This document shows positions 16,687-30,586 of a DNA stretch of 64,000 nucleotides, in pieces (the stretch's first letter is position 1; each line of letters opens with the position of its first letter). Source of the stretch: Fimbriiglobus sp043785105. Its GTDB lineage: Bacteria > Planctomycetota > Planctomycetia > Gemmatales > Gemmataceae. Where the stretch lies: contig JAYVXO010000216.1 in NCBI GenBank assembly GCA_043785105.1, positions 1 through 64,000 on the forward strand, in the 5' to 3' direction. The notes under the pieces were generated by a model. The model was not told the origin of the DNA. It saw nothing but the letters and a program-made list of their open reading frames with translations, and did no database searches. Position numbers and translations under genes: made by a program.

Positions 16687-19600
16687 ATGGCCATTCCGGC
16701 CGTGCGGATCATCGCCCCGACAGTTGAGCGCAACTTCGGTCGTTTCGGCGATGCCGCGCCTGTTCCACCGCTGACTGACATTCAAACTCGGTCTTATGAC
16801 CGATTTCTTCAACTCGAAGTGGCCTTCGACCGCCGCAGCCCGACCGGGTTAGAAGGCGTTCTACGGGAAATTTTCCCGATCGAAAGCTACGACAAGAAGA
16901 TCTCACTGGAGTACGTCAAGTACGAACTCGGCAAACCGCGGTACGACCCCGATGAATGTCGCCAATTGCGGCTGACGTATGGCCGTCCGTTCCGCGTCTG
17001 GTTGCGCTTGCGGAAAGCCGACGGCACGGCGGTTGAAGAAGAAGTCTATCTCGGCGACATGCCCATCATGATCGGCGGGGGTGAGTTCATCATCAACGGG
17101 GCCGAACGGGTGGTCGTGTCGCAACTGCACCGCTCGCCGGGCGTCGATTTCGTCGTCGAACGGGAAGCGGACAAGGACATGCACTCGTGCCGGATCATTC
17201 CGGAACGGGGTAGCTGGATCGAGATCAACTGCACGAAAAAGGACACGCTCGGCGTGCGCATCGACCAATCCGGCAAGTTTTCCGCGTTGACGCTGCTTCG
17301 TGCGATGGACCCGATGTACTCGACCACGTCCGCGCTGATTCGTGAATTCCACGCCGTAGAAACGATCAAGCTGAACGCCAAAGAGACGCGGTCCCGCTTG
17401 CTCGGCGATGTCGAAACTAGCATCCCGCCGATGATTGCGATTGACGACGTGATCGACCCGGAAACGGGGGAAGTCTACGTCGATAGCGGTAAGCCGTTCA
17501 CGGCCAACGCGGTCGATAAGGCGATGCTGTCGCAGTTGAAGGAAGTCGTCGCCATGCCGACGCCGAAGGACGCGATTGTTCTGAACTCGTTGTCCGAAGA
17601 CTTGCCGAGTGACAATGCGTCCCACGAAGCCGCACTACTGAAGATTTATCAACGGCTTCGTCCGGGCAACCCCGCCCAGCTTGAAAAAGCCCGCGAACTG
17701 TTCCGCGAAAAGTTCCTCGACCCGAACCGTTATCGGCTCGGTCGTGTTGGTCGGTTCCGCATCAACCGGAAGTTCGACCAAACGGTGCCCGAGACTGAGA
17801 TGACCTTGCGGGCCGTGGACTTCGTCAACGCCATCAAGTACATGCTCGACCTGCGGGCCGGCAAGGGTGGCGTGGACGACATCGACCACCTCGGGAATCG
17901 CCGTTTGCGGACGATCGACGAACTGGCTGCCGACGAACTCCGCAAGGGATTCTTGAAGCTGCGTCGCACCGTGCAAGAGCGGATGGCGATCAAGGATGCG
18001 GAAGAAATGACGCCGCGCACGCTCATCAACCCGAAGAGCGTTTCGGCGGCGATCGAGTATTTCTTTGGGCGGTCCGAGTTGTCGCAGGTCGTGGACCAAA
18101 CCAACCCGCTCGCGCAATTGACCCACGAGCGGCGGTTGTCCGCACTCGGGCCAGGCGGCTTGAACCGGAAACGCGCTGGCTTTGAAGTGCGTGACGTTCA
18201 CATCTCGCACTACGGTCGGATTTGCCCGATCGAGACGCCGGAAGGCACGAACATCGGTCTGATTTCGTCGCTCGCCATCTTCGCGGAGATCGACGAGTAC
18301 GGGTTCCTCACGACGCCGTACCGCGAAGTGAAAGACCTCAAGTTGTCCCAAGAAGTTGTGAAACTGCGGGCCGACGAAGAATCGAAACTTAAGCTCGCGC
18401 CGGCGGATACGCCGACCGACGACAAGGGCAAGATTAACCAAGACCGCGTTAACGGGCGGATCACCGGCGAACTCGGGTCGATTGCGTCGGCCCAGATTGA
18501 CCACATCGACGTGTCGCCGAAGCAGATGGTCGGCGTGAGTGCGGGGTTGATCCCGTTCCTTGAACACGACGACGCGAACCGGGCACTCATGGGATCGAAC
18601 ATGCAGCGGCAAGCGGTGCCACTGCTCGTGACCGAACCGCCGATCGTCGGCACGGGTCTCGAAAAGGAAGTCGCCCGCCACTCCGGGATGTTGGTCCGGG
18701 CGCAGGAAGACGGCGTCATTGTGTACGTCGATGGCGAACGCATCAAGGTTGAAGAAAAAGACAAGATCGTCCGCGAGTACGTGCTGCGCAAGTACCACGG
18801 CCTCAACGAACGGACCTGCTTGAACCAACGCCCGATCGTCAAAATTGGCCAGAAGGTCAAGAAGAACACGATCATGGCCGACGGTGCCGCGACCTATCAA
18901 GGGGAGCTAGCGCTGGGTCGGAACGTGCTCGTGGCGTTCATGTCGTGGGAAGGTTACAACTTTGAAGACGCGATCATCATCAGCGAACGGCTGGTGAAGA
19001 ACGACACGTACACTTCGCTTCACATCGAAGAGTTCGACATCGAAATCCGCGAAACGAAGTTGGGCAAGGAAGAGTTCACCCGCGACATCCCGAACGTGTC
19101 GCCGAAGGCCCTGAACAACCTCGACGAGAACGGCATCGTCCGCGTCGGGACGTTCGTGAAGCCGGGGGACATCCTGGTCGGCAAGGTGTCGCCGAAGTCG
19201 CGGTCGGAACTGACGCCGGAAGAAAAACTCCTTCACGCCATCTTCGGTCGTGCGGGTGAAGACGTTAAAAACGACTCGTTGGAAGTGCCATCGGGCGTGG
19301 AAGGCGTCGTCATCGAAGCCCTGCGGTTTAGCCGCAAGGCGAGCATGAGCGAAGACGAGAAGAAAGAAATTGCGAAGCGCGAGAAGGAGATCAACGCCAC
19401 CTACTCGGAGAAGATCGCCGAGCAGTTCCGCGAGTTCATCGAAGCCCTCGCCGAAGTCCTCGACAAGAAAGACCTCAAAGACCCGAACACCGGCAAGGTG
19501 CTGGGGTCCGAGAAGGACGACAAGATCGTTTCGGAACAGGCCAAGGCGTTCAAGCTCGAAAACCTCGACCTCCGGTCGCCGGACAAGTCGAAGCCGGTGC

Positions 19601-20439
19601 AGAAGATTTACAACCGCCACTGGGAACGGATTCAGTTCTTCATCGACGAGCAAGATCGCAAGTTGCACTCCTTGTCGCGTGGTGACGAACTGCAAAGTGG
19701 CGTGCAGCAAATGGTCAAGGTTTATGTTGCCACCAAGCGGGTCATTTCCGTCGGTGACAAGATGGCCGGTCGCCACGGGAACAAGGGGGTCATCTCGAAG
19801 ATCCTCCCCGAAGAGGACATGCCGTACCTGAAAGACGGTACGCCGGTTGACATCATTCTGAACCCGCTCGGCGTGCCAAGCCGGATGAACGTGGGCCAGA
19901 TTCTCGAAACCCACCTCGGCTTCGCCGCCGCACGGTTGGGCTTCAAAGCCGTCACGCCGGTCTTCGACGGTGCGGACGAGGAAGAAATTCGCAGCGCCCT
20001 CAAGGAAGCGGGCTTGCCCGACACCGGCAAGAGCGTGTTGTACGACGGTCGCACCGGGGATCGGTTCGAGCAGCCGGTCACCGTCGGTTACCTGTACATG
20101 CTGAAGTTGCACCACCTTGTGGATGACAAAGTTCACGCGCGGGCGACCGGGCCGTACTCGCTCATCACGCAACAACCGCTGGGCGGCAAGGCCCGCTTCG
20201 GGGGCCAACGCTTCGGGGAAATGGAAGTGTGGGCGCTCGAAGCCTACGGTGCGGCGTACATCCTCCAGGAACTTCTCACGGTCAAGTCCGACGACGTGGA
20301 AGGCCGGACGAAGATCTACGAGAGCATGGTCAAAGGCGAGAACACCCTCGAAGCCGGCACGCCCGCCAGCTTCGACGTTCTCACCCACGAAATCCGCGGC
20401 CTCGGCCTCAACATGCAACTGGAGAAGAAGCGGGTGTAG
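16687..20439 (+). CDS. rpoB: DNA-directed RNA polymerase subunit beta
   Basis: 1250 residues. Forms the catalytic centre together with RpoC. Typical segments are GGEFIINGAERVVVSQLHRSPG, the rifampicin region (SQVVDQTNPLAQLTHERRLSALGPGGL), CPIETPEGTNIGLI, SWEGYNFEDAIIISE, RHGNKGVIS and the C-terminal GGKARFGGQRFGEMEVWALEAY (each visible in part). The frame is open to 16513, but AAGGAG 8 nt before the ATG at 16687 and the family N-terminus decide the start. A charged insert (about 890-975) with EKKEIAKREKEI occupies a lineage-variable region. rpoC follows only after 358 nt. Confidence 0.97.
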   Translation: MAIPAVRIIAPTVERNFGRFGDAAPVPPLTDIQTRSYDRFLQLEVAFDRRSPTGLEGVLREIFPIESYDKKISLEYVKYELGKPRYDPDECRQLRLTYGRPFRVWLRLRKADGTAVEEEVYLGDMPIMIGGGEFIINGAERVVVSQLHRSPGVDFVVEREADKDMHSCRIIPERGSWIEINCTKKDTLGVRIDQSGKFSALTLLRAMDPMYSTTSALIREFHAVETIKLNAKETRSRLLGDVETSIPPMIAIDDVIDPETGEVYVDSGKPFTANAVDKAMLSQLKEVVAMPTPKDAIVLNSLSEDLPSDNASHEAALLKIYQRLRPGNPAQLEKARELFREKFLDPNRYRLGRVGRFRINRKFDQTVPETEMTLRAVDFVNAIKYMLDLRAGKGGVDDIDHLGNRRLRTIDELAADELRKGFLKLRRTVQERMAIKDAEEMTPRTLINPKSVSAAIEYFFGRSELSQVVDQTNPLAQLTHERRLSALGPGGLNRKRAGFEVRDVHISHYGRICPIETPEGTNIGLISSLAIFAEIDEYGFLTTPYREVKDLKLSQEVVKLRADEESKLKLAPADTPTDDKGKINQDRVNGRITGELGSIASAQIDHIDVSPKQMVGVSAGLIPFLEHDDANRALMGSNMQRQAVPLLVTEPPIVGTGLEKEVARHSGMLVRAQEDGVIVYVDGERIKVEEKDKIVREYVLRKYHGLNERTCLNQRPIVKIGQKVKKNTIMADGAATYQGELALGRNVLVAFMSWEGYNFEDAIIISERLVKNDTYTSLHIEEFDIEIRETKLGKEEFTRDIPNVSPKALNNLDENGIVRVGTFVKPGDILVGKVSPKSRSELTPEEKLLHAIFGRAGEDVKNDSLEVPSGVEGVVIEALRFSRKASMSEDEKKEIAKREKEINATYSEKIAEQFREFIEALAEVLDKKDLKDPNTGKVLGSEKDDKIVSEQAKAFKLENLDLRSPDKSKPVQKIYNRHWERIQFFIDEQDRKLHSLSRGDELQSGVQQMVKVYVATKRVISVGDKMAGRHGNKGVISKILPEEDMPYLKDGTPVDIILNPLGVPSRMNVGQILETHLGFAAARLGFKAVTPVFDGADEEEIRSALKEAGLPDTGKSVLYDGRTGDRFEQPVTVGYLYMLKLHHLVDDKVHARATGPYSLITQQPLGGKARFGGQRFGEMEVWALEAYGAAYILQELLTVKSDDVEGRTKIYESMVKGENTLEAGTPASFDVLTHEIRGLGLNMQLEKKRV

Positions 20440-20502
20440 CCGTGTAGGCGTCACGAAAGTTGGTGGAGAATTTGTTCACTACACTGTCGAACATTTTGAG
20501 TT

Positions 20503-20723
20503 CTCAGGCTGAAGGCTTGGAAGAACTTAGCCCAGGGCGAGGAGGCTTTGCGACGACGCCCTGGGGACGATCCCAACCACGCTGCAGCCTGAAAGGCTGC
20601 GAGCAATCGTGTGAAGCTTATGGCTCGCAGTCCTTCAGACTGCAGTAAATTACGATCCGTGTACCCAGGGCGTCGCCGAAGCGGCTCGCCCTGGGCTATG
20701 TTCTCCCAGGCTTTCAGCCTGAA
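20503..20723. repeat. Three-tier inverted repeat between rpoB and rpoC
   Basis: The 358-nt rpoB-rpoC gap (20440-20797) contains outer arms 20503-20566 and 20663-20723 that are imperfect reverse complements over about 60 nt. Each arm carries AGCCCAGGGCGAG and CAGGCTGAA modules. An inner inverted repeat lies at 20581-20604 and 20621-20645 (CTGCAG...GCTGCGAGC). It resembles the other composite palindrome elements in module content (CCCAGGG...CCCTGGG, CTGAAAGG). No ORF or transposase is seen. Confidence 0.8.
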
Positions 20724-20797
20724 AACTGGGGAACTGGTGTCCAAACGGACCACCAAAATATGAGATGTTCACCTCCCGATACTAAGGGGATTTCAAT

Positions 20798-25150
<4,353 letters not shown>

Positions 25151-25160
25151 AGTGTGGAGT

Positions 25161-25235
25161 AGGGGTGAGGAATAGGGATCAGGGGTGAGCAAAATCGGTT
25201 TTTCTGCTCACCCCTGATCCCTATCCCTCACCCCT
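25161..25235. terminator. 30-bp snap-back hairpin after rpoC
   Basis: Arms 25161-25190 and 25206-25235 are complementary with one mismatch; loop 15 nt containing a TTTTT run. Each arm repeats AGGGGTGAG and TAGGGATC-like units. It starts 10 nt after the rpoC stop and probably ends the rpo transcript, or at least insulates moeA at 25254. Confidence 0.75.
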
Positions 25236-25253
25236 CTTCTGCGTGGTGAAGTC

Positions 25254-27206
25254 ATGTCCGAGTCCCATCGCCAAGAGCAATTCCTGACCGTGCTGGATCG
25301 GGATGAAGCCGAACGCCGATTCCATCAGCATCTCGATCTCTCACCGTTGACCGCTGAGACTGTGCCCCTCTTTCACGCCCATCAGCGGGTGCTTGCCGAG
25401 GATATTCACGCGCCACTGGATGTGCCGGGTTTTGATCGCTCCAATGTCGATGGCTTCGCGGTGCGGGCGGAGGACACGTTCGGTGCTGCCGAAGATTCGC
25501 CGCTGGAGTTCACGCTCAATGCGGAAGTGCTTCGACCCGGCTCCCGGCCCACGCAGACGATTCTGCCCCACACCACAACTTCGATCGCCACGGGTGGAAT
25601 GATCCCACGCGGGGCGAGTGCGGTCGTGATGATCGAACACACGGAGGTGCGCGAGGGGCACCTCGTGTTGAATCGGGCCGCAGCACCGGGGTTGAACATC
25701 ACGTGGGCGGGCACTGATGTCGGCTGCGGGGAAACGGTACTAACGCGGGGGACGGTACTCACGTCGCGGGAAACCGGCGTCCTTGCGGCAATGGGCCTGC
25801 ACGAAATCCCCGTTGTTCGCAAGCCGCGTGTGGCGATCATTTCAACCGGCGACGAGATTCAACCACCGGGCCAACCCCTCCGCCTGGGCAGTGTGTTCGA
25901 TAGCAACCAAACAGTTCTCACGGATGCGGTGCGTGAACTCGGTGGCGAACCTGTGCCGATGGGGATCGTGCCTGACGACTTGAGCAAACTGCGTGAAATC
26001 TTTGCGGCGGCGCTGGCGTGTGCGGACGTGATCTTACTAAGCGGTGGAACGTCCAAGGGGGCAGGAGATTTAAGTTATCGCGTTATCAACGAGTTCGGTG
26101 AACCGGGAATCGTAGCCCACGGGGTTGCATTGAAGCCCGGTAAGCCGCTCTGCCTTGCCGTAATCGGCAACCCACCTGGAACGCAATCTCGCCCGATCCC
26201 CGTTGCCGTGTTGCCCGGCTTTCCGACATCGGCCATCTTCACGTTTCACGAGTTTCTCGCGCCGGTGATTCGTCAACTGGCGGGTCGGTTGCCCGATGAA
26301 AAACCACTTGTCCAGGCCACGTTGCCACAACGCATCAACTCCGAACGCGGGCGGACGGAGTACGTCTTGGTCGGGCTGATTCGTTCCCCTGAACTCACTG
26401 ATTCTTGGCGAGCCTTCCCGATCGGCAAAGGTTCCGGCAGCGTCACGGCGTTTGGACATGCGGATGGGTTCATCACGATCCCGCGACAGCGCGAGTACCT
26501 CGAAGCGGGCGAAGTCGTGGACGTTCAACTGATCGGCGCCGGGGTACGCCCAGCAGACTTGGTGGTGATCGGCTCGCATTGCCTCGGGCTGGATTACCTG
26601 TTCGCGCGATTGCGGGAACGGGGGTTCACGACAAAGTTCCTGGCCGTGGGCAGCACCGGCGGCCTGGACGCCGCCAAACGCGGTGAGTGTGACATTGCCG
26701 GGATTCACTTGCTCGACCCGGTTACGGATAGCTACAACCGGCCGTTTCTTTCACCTGTGGTGCAGTTGATTCCGGGGTACACGCGGCTTCAGGGCATCTG
26801 CTTTCGCCGTGGCGACGAGCGGTTCTCCAGCACTGATATTGCCCCCGCGCTGGCCGACCCGACATGCGTACTGGTGAACCGAAATCGTGGCAGCGGGACG
26901 CGGGTGTTGATTGATCGCCTTCTGGCCGGTGCGAAACCCCCTGGGTTCTTGACGGAAGCAAAGTCCCACACCGCCGTTGCCACGGCGATCGCACAAGGCC
27001 GCGCCGATTGGGGCGTGGCGATTGAACCCGCCGCCAAGCAATGCGGACTCGGGTTCCACCCACTCCGAGAAGAACGCTTCGATTTTGTAGTGTCGGTGAA
27101 CCGATTGAATCGGGCAGTCGTGTGGGAGTTTGCCAAGTTGCTGACGGAAGACGAGACCCGCGATGCCCTAAGACAACTCGGTTGCGAAACCCAAGCTAGC
27201 GTGTGA
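25254..27206 (+). CDS. moeA: MoeA-type molybdopterin molybdotransferase fused to a PBP-like domain
   Basis: 650 residues. Residues 1-415 form MoeA, which inserts molybdate into adenylylated molybdopterin: LDVPGFDRSNVDGFAVRAED, the MoCF_biosynth segment ISTGDEI...VFDSNQ and LSGGTSKGAGD, and a C-terminal barrel. Residues about 430-640 form a periplasmic-binding-protein-like domain without signal peptide (GGLDAAKRGECDIAGIHLLD), the PF12727 type found fused to MoeA in archaea and various bacteria, thought to sense molybdate or cofactor. The formate dehydrogenase at 34538-37333 is a plausible consumer. ATG with GGTGA 5 nt upstream. Confidence 0.93.
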   Translation: MSESHRQEQFLTVLDRDEAERRFHQHLDLSPLTAETVPLFHAHQRVLAEDIHAPLDVPGFDRSNVDGFAVRAEDTFGAAEDSPLEFTLNAEVLRPGSRPTQTILPHTTTSIATGGMIPRGASAVVMIEHTEVREGHLVLNRAAAPGLNITWAGTDVGCGETVLTRGTVLTSRETGVLAAMGLHEIPVVRKPRVAIISTGDEIQPPGQPLRLGSVFDSNQTVLTDAVRELGGEPVPMGIVPDDLSKLREIFAAALACADVILLSGGTSKGAGDLSYRVINEFGEPGIVAHGVALKPGKPLCLAVIGNPPGTQSRPIPVAVLPGFPTSAIFTFHEFLAPVIRQLAGRLPDEKPLVQATLPQRINSERGRTEYVLVGLIRSPELTDSWRAFPIGKGSGSVTAFGHADGFITIPRQREYLEAGEVVDVQLIGAGVRPADLVVIGSHCLGLDYLFARLRERGFTTKFLAVGSTGGLDAAKRGECDIAGIHLLDPVTDSYNRPFLSPVVQLIPGYTRLQGICFRRGDERFSSTDIAPALADPTCVLVNRNRGSGTRVLIDRLLAGAKPPGFLTEAKSHTAVATAIAQGRADWGVAIEPAAKQCGLGFHPLREERFDFVVSVNRLNRAVVWEFAKLLTEDETRDALRQLGCETQASV

Positions 27207-27254
27207 CCCCACACCCCGTCTTGATGTGCGGTGTAAATTACTGGCCGGTTTGCG

Positions 27255-27260
27255 TATAAT
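27255..27260 (+). promoter_or_regulatory. Probable -10 element before the FG-GAP gene
   Basis: A perfect TATAAT lies 60 nt before the ATG at 27320. A -35 box is poor (TGTAAA at 27232, spacer 17), so an activator or an alternative sigma factor may be needed. Confidence 0.4.
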
Positions 27261-27319
27261 TTCGGGCCAGGGATCGTGTTGCTCTGGCGAGATTCACCCC
27301 ACCTTCACGGAAGAACTTC

Positions 27320-29011
27320 ATGACGTGTTTGAAATCGGTCCGCATCCAGGTTCAACGGCTCGAAGACCGGACGGTGCCCACGGCAAATTTTCAGGTCATC
27401 AACAATTCGCCCTACGCTGGCGGTGCGACGTTGGACCTTTACGTGAATGACGTGAAGTTGTTCGACAACATTCAGTTTCGCCAATCGACTGCGTTCGTCG
27501 CCCTTGCGGATAGCACGGCGCTGAAGATTGATGTCGTGACCGGCTCCGCGTTCAACAACTCGTCCCCGATTTCGACCCAAACGGTGACGCTCGCCAAGAA
27601 CAGCAACAACATCGCGGTCATGCTGGGTGACCCGGCTAGCACGACGGCGGCGACGAAGTTCGGTCTGGCCATTGATGCGGCGGGCCGCGCGACGGCAACG
27701 AACCCGGCCAACGCCGAGTTCGTGGTGCTGAATGGCGCTTCGGATAGCGCGCCGGTGGACATTAAAATTCGCGGGACCGGAACGATCGTTAACGGCTTGG
27801 CGTTCCGATCCTTCGCCAATGATTACACCTCGGTGCCGCCGGCCAAGTACATTTTTGACGTGACCCAGGCCGACGGAATCACGCGCATCGGGTCGTTCAC
27901 GGCGGACCTGTCGAAGGCGGCTGGTACCACGGTGACGCTGAGCTTGAGCGGGTTCCTTTCCCCGCCCACGGCAACGGATCAAGCCTTAACACTGCTAGCA
28001 GTGGACGCCAACGGTATCGGGTCACTCCTGACGGCAGCACCGCAGTTTGCGGAGAACCGCTACGCTGTTGGCGGCAACAATTCTGCCATACTCTATAATC
28101 CGGATGGCACCGTCGTGTTCACGGTGACGCCGTTTGCGAGTGGCATTACCGTTCGGACCGCCGTTGCGGACGTGACTGGGGACGGCGTCAGCGATTTGAT
28201 CGTCGGCGCGGGACCGGGCACGACTTCGCAAGTCGTTGTTTACGACGGCAAGACCAAGGCGGCGGTTCGCAGTTTCACTGCGTTTGAAACGACGTTCACA
28301 GGTGGGGTGTTTGTTACCGCTGGGGATTTGAACAACGACGGTGCTGCGGACATCGTCATCACGCCGGACAATAGCGGTGGCCCACGGGTGCAGATTCGGA
28401 GCGGCAAAACCGGCACGCAACTCATCGGTGACTTCTTCGGGATCGACGACCCGAACTTCCGGGGCGGCGCGCGCACGAGTTTCGGCGACTTGAACAACGA
28501 CGGCACGCAAGACTTAATCGTGGCCGCCGGGTTCGGTGGCGGCCCAAGAGTGGCCGGTTTCAACGGTCTCAGCCTACAACCCGGCGGCTCACCGGGGCGG
28601 CTGTTCCCGGACTTCTTCGCGTTTGAAACGACCTTGCGAAACGGCGCCTATGTTGCGGCAGGCGACGTGGACGGCGACGGGTTCGCGGACCTGATCGCGG
28701 GCGGTGGTCCGGGTGGCGGGCCACGAGTGCTCGCGCTGAGCGGCAAAGACCTGACCGCAACCACGAGCAAGCAAACCACCGTGGCGAACTTCTTTGCCGG
28801 TGACGTGAACAACCGCGACGGCGTTCGGCTGTCCGCAAAAGACCTGGATGGCGATACCAGAGCCGACATCGTGGTCGGGTTGGGTTCCCCCGGCGTCAAA
28901 CAAGTCCGCACCTTCCTGGGCAAAAACATCACCGCCGGGAACTCCCCGACGGTGTCGCTGGAGTTTGATCCGTTCACCACCGCACCAAGTGGTGGCGTGT
29001 TTGTGGGGTAG
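27320..29011 (+). CDS. Secreted DUF4397 / FG-GAP repeat protein with LEDRTVP motif
   Basis: 563 residues. The N-terminus (RIQVQRLEDRTVP) carries a motif typical of planctomycete exported proteins and lacks an ordinary hydrophobic signal. Two DUF4397-like beta domains follow (about 20-125 and 130-235; FQVINNSPYAGGATLDLYVN, FVVLNGASDSAPVDIKI). From about 270 come at least five FG-GAP/VCBS repeats with calcium-type loops: DVTGDGVSDLIVGAG, DLNNDGAADIVITPD, DLNNDGTQDLIVAAG, DVDGDGFADLIAGGG, DLDGDTRADIVVGLG. A surface or matrix adhesin-like role is inferred. A palindromic terminator follows the stop. Confidence 0.85.
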   Translation: MTCLKSVRIQVQRLEDRTVPTANFQVINNSPYAGGATLDLYVNDVKLFDNIQFRQSTAFVALADSTALKIDVVTGSAFNNSSPISTQTVTLAKNSNNIAVMLGDPASTTAATKFGLAIDAAGRATATNPANAEFVVLNGASDSAPVDIKIRGTGTIVNGLAFRSFANDYTSVPPAKYIFDVTQADGITRIGSFTADLSKAAGTTVTLSLSGFLSPPTATDQALTLLAVDANGIGSLLTAAPQFAENRYAVGGNNSAILYNPDGTVVFTVTPFASGITVRTAVADVTGDGVSDLIVGAGPGTTSQVVVYDGKTKAAVRSFTAFETTFTGGVFVTAGDLNNDGAADIVITPDNSGGPRVQIRSGKTGTQLIGDFFGIDDPNFRGGARTSFGDLNNDGTQDLIVAAGFGGGPRVAGFNGLSLQPGGSPGRLFPDFFAFETTLRNGAYVAAGDVDGDGFADLIAGGGPGGGPRVLALSGKDLTATTSKQTTVANFFAGDVNNRDGVRLSAKDLDGDTRADIVVGLGSPGVKQVRTFLGKNITAGNSPTVSLEFDPFTTAPSGGVFVG

Positions 29012-29018
29012 TTCACAG

Positions 29019-29048
29019 AAAGCCCATTGACGATCGTCAATGGGCTTT
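29019..29048. terminator. Loop-free 30-nt palindrome with ACGATCGT centre
   Basis: A perfect 30-nt palindrome begins AAAGCCCATTG, has GACGATCGTC at its centre and lies 8 nt after the FG-GAP gene stop. It matches 62468-62497 in length, ends (AAAGCCCA) and centre. Two GGGGGGCTTTT units follow it. Probably a bidirectional terminator; the conserved centre suggests an extra role. Confidence 0.75.
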
Positions 29049-29078
29049 GGGGGGCTTTTGGGGGGGCTTTTGGGTTTC

Positions 29079-29474
29079 TCAATTGTGCGGCAGGAAGAAC
29101 ACGCCGGTCACAAACGTCCCAATCCACAGTAGCGTGAACACCACTGCGAGGGGTCGGTGCAGGCGTTGCCGGTACGAGAGGCCGCTCCAGAACATCACCG
29201 GCATCACCAGTGCCGATGGCACCGCAAAGTACAAGTGAATGCGCAGCGCTTGGCGGGCTTCGTCGCTGAAGGTGCTGGTCACATCCACGCCAAATCGCAA
29301 CAGCAACTCGAAGCCGATCACGGTGGTCATGGTTAACACAAAGAACGCCGTGTTGATGCGACCGTGGAGTTTGCGTCGCCCGGTGGCGATGGCAAGGATT
29401 GCCGCGACGAACAGCACCGTGACGGTACACACGAGCACTTTCAGCACCAAAATAATTTCCGGACCCGTGGGCAT
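29079..29474 (-). CDS. DUF420-like four-helix membrane protein
   Basis: 131 residues with four predicted membrane helices (about 7-29, 40-60, 80-100, 107-128). Histidines near helix ends (KLHGRIN, LRIHLYF, FFLPH) recall DUF420, a small family sometimes found near haem-copper oxidases. No oxidase genes are nearby. The assignment rests on helix pattern and His placement and is tentative. It starts 35 nt after the stop of the dehydrogenase gene on the same strand and may be co-transcribed. Confidence 0.6.
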   Translation of the reverse strand: MPTGPEIILVLKVLVCTVTVLFVAAILAIATGRRKLHGRINTAFFVLTMTTVIGFELLLRFGVDVTSTFSDEARQALRIHLYFAVPSALVMPVMFWSGLSYRQRLHRPLAVVFTLLWIGTFVTGVFFLPHN

Positions 29475-29509
29475 TGTTCACCATGTTTGCTGCGTGTTCG
29501 ACTTACCCA

Positions 29510-30586
29510 TCATAGCGCTGCGAGTACGGCGTCGCCCATTTGCGTCGTTGTGGCCGTACCGCCAAGGTCGGGTGTTTTAGCGGAACCCGTGGCCAGGACT
29601 TTCGCCACGGCGTCGCGCACGGCTTGGCCACTCTTGGCTAGCCCCAAGTGATCGAGCATGAGCGCGGCGGACAAGATCGCTGCCATCGGGTTGGCGATGC
29701 CCTTTCCGGCGATGTCGGGTGCGCTGCCGTGAACCGGCTCGAACATGCTCGGGAACGTCTTGGCCGGGTTGATGTTTGCGCTGGATGCGAGACCGATGCT
29801 ACCAGTCACAGCGGCGCTCAAGTCGGTCAGGATGTCGCCGAACAAGTTGCTCGCCACGACCACGTCGAACGACTCCGGCTTGCGCACAAAGTCCATCGCG
29901 GCGGCGTCCACGAGCAGCGACGACGATGCCACGTCCGGGTACTCCTTCCGCACCGCCAAGTACGCATCGTCCCACAACCCGAGGCCGTAAACTTGGGCGT
30001 TGGATTTCGTGATGCTCGTGAGCTTCTTGCGGGGGCGTTTGCGAGCCGCTTCAAATGCAGCACGGAGGATTCGCTCACAACCACGGCGAGTGAACACGCC
30101 GGTTTGGACGGCAATTTCGTGTTCCGTGCCGGGGTACAAGTGCCCGCCAACGGGTGCGTACTCGCCTTCGGTGTTCTCTCGGTAGACCAGCATGTCGATC
30201 GAGCCGGGTGCTTTCCCGACCAGCGGACAGGGCACCCCGGCGAACAGGTAGGCTGGTCGCAAGTTCACGTATTGATCGAACTTCCGTCGCATCGGCAGGA
30301 GCAGTTCATGGACGGTCACTTTGTCCGAAACGACCGCCGGGTTGCCGGCCGCGCCGAACAGAATGGCGTCGTGCGTGGCGAGCGTGTCCCAGCCGTCTTC
30401 GGGTAACATCCGGCCATGTTGCTGGTAAAACGTCGTGGACCACGGCAGCTTGTTCCAGGTCATTTCGGCGTGGTCGAACTTCGGCGTGGCTTGGTCCACG
30501 ACGCGAATCGCTTGGTCGATCACTTCCGGCCCGATGCCGTCTCCGCCGATCACTGCGATGCGATTGGGGGTGCGTGGTGCTGGCAT
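29510..30586 (-). CDS. Tartrate/D-malate dehydrogenase-type decarboxylating dehydrogenase
   Basis: 358 residues of the isocitrate/isopropylmalate dehydrogenase superfamily. GGDGIGPEV, RENTEGEY, NLFGDILTDLSAAVTG and FEPVHGSAPDIAGKGIANP hold the substrate, metal and NAD contacts. KFDQYVNLRPAYLFAGVPCPL is closer to the TtuC/DmlA (tartrate, D-malate) group than to LeuB, so I expect oxidative decarboxylation of D-malate or tartrate with NAD. Isopropylmalate remains an alternative. No leu genes are close. The start codon at 30586 precedes MPAPRTPNRIAVIGGDG, a normal length. Confidence 0.88.
   Translation of the reverse strand: MPAPRTPNRIAVIGGDGIGPEVIDQAIRVVDQATPKFDHAEMTWNKLPWSTTFYQQHGRMLPEDGWDTLATHDAILFGAAGNPAVVSDKVTVHELLLPMRRKFDQYVNLRPAYLFAGVPCPLVGKAPGSIDMLVYRENTEGEYAPVGGHLYPGTEHEIAVQTGVFTRRGCERILRAAFEAARKRPRKKLTSITKSNAQVYGLGLWDDAYLAVRKEYPDVASSSLLVDAAAMDFVRKPESFDVVVASNLFGDILTDLSAAVTGSIGLASSANINPAKTFPSMFEPVHGSAPDIAGKGIANPMAAILSAALMLDHLGLAKSGQAVRDAVAKVLATGSAKTPDLGGTATTTQMGDAVLAAL

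Noticed and set aside
18907..20454. 515-codon minus-strand open frame opposite rpoB
   Set aside because: Same reason; a shadow of the rpoB reading frame.
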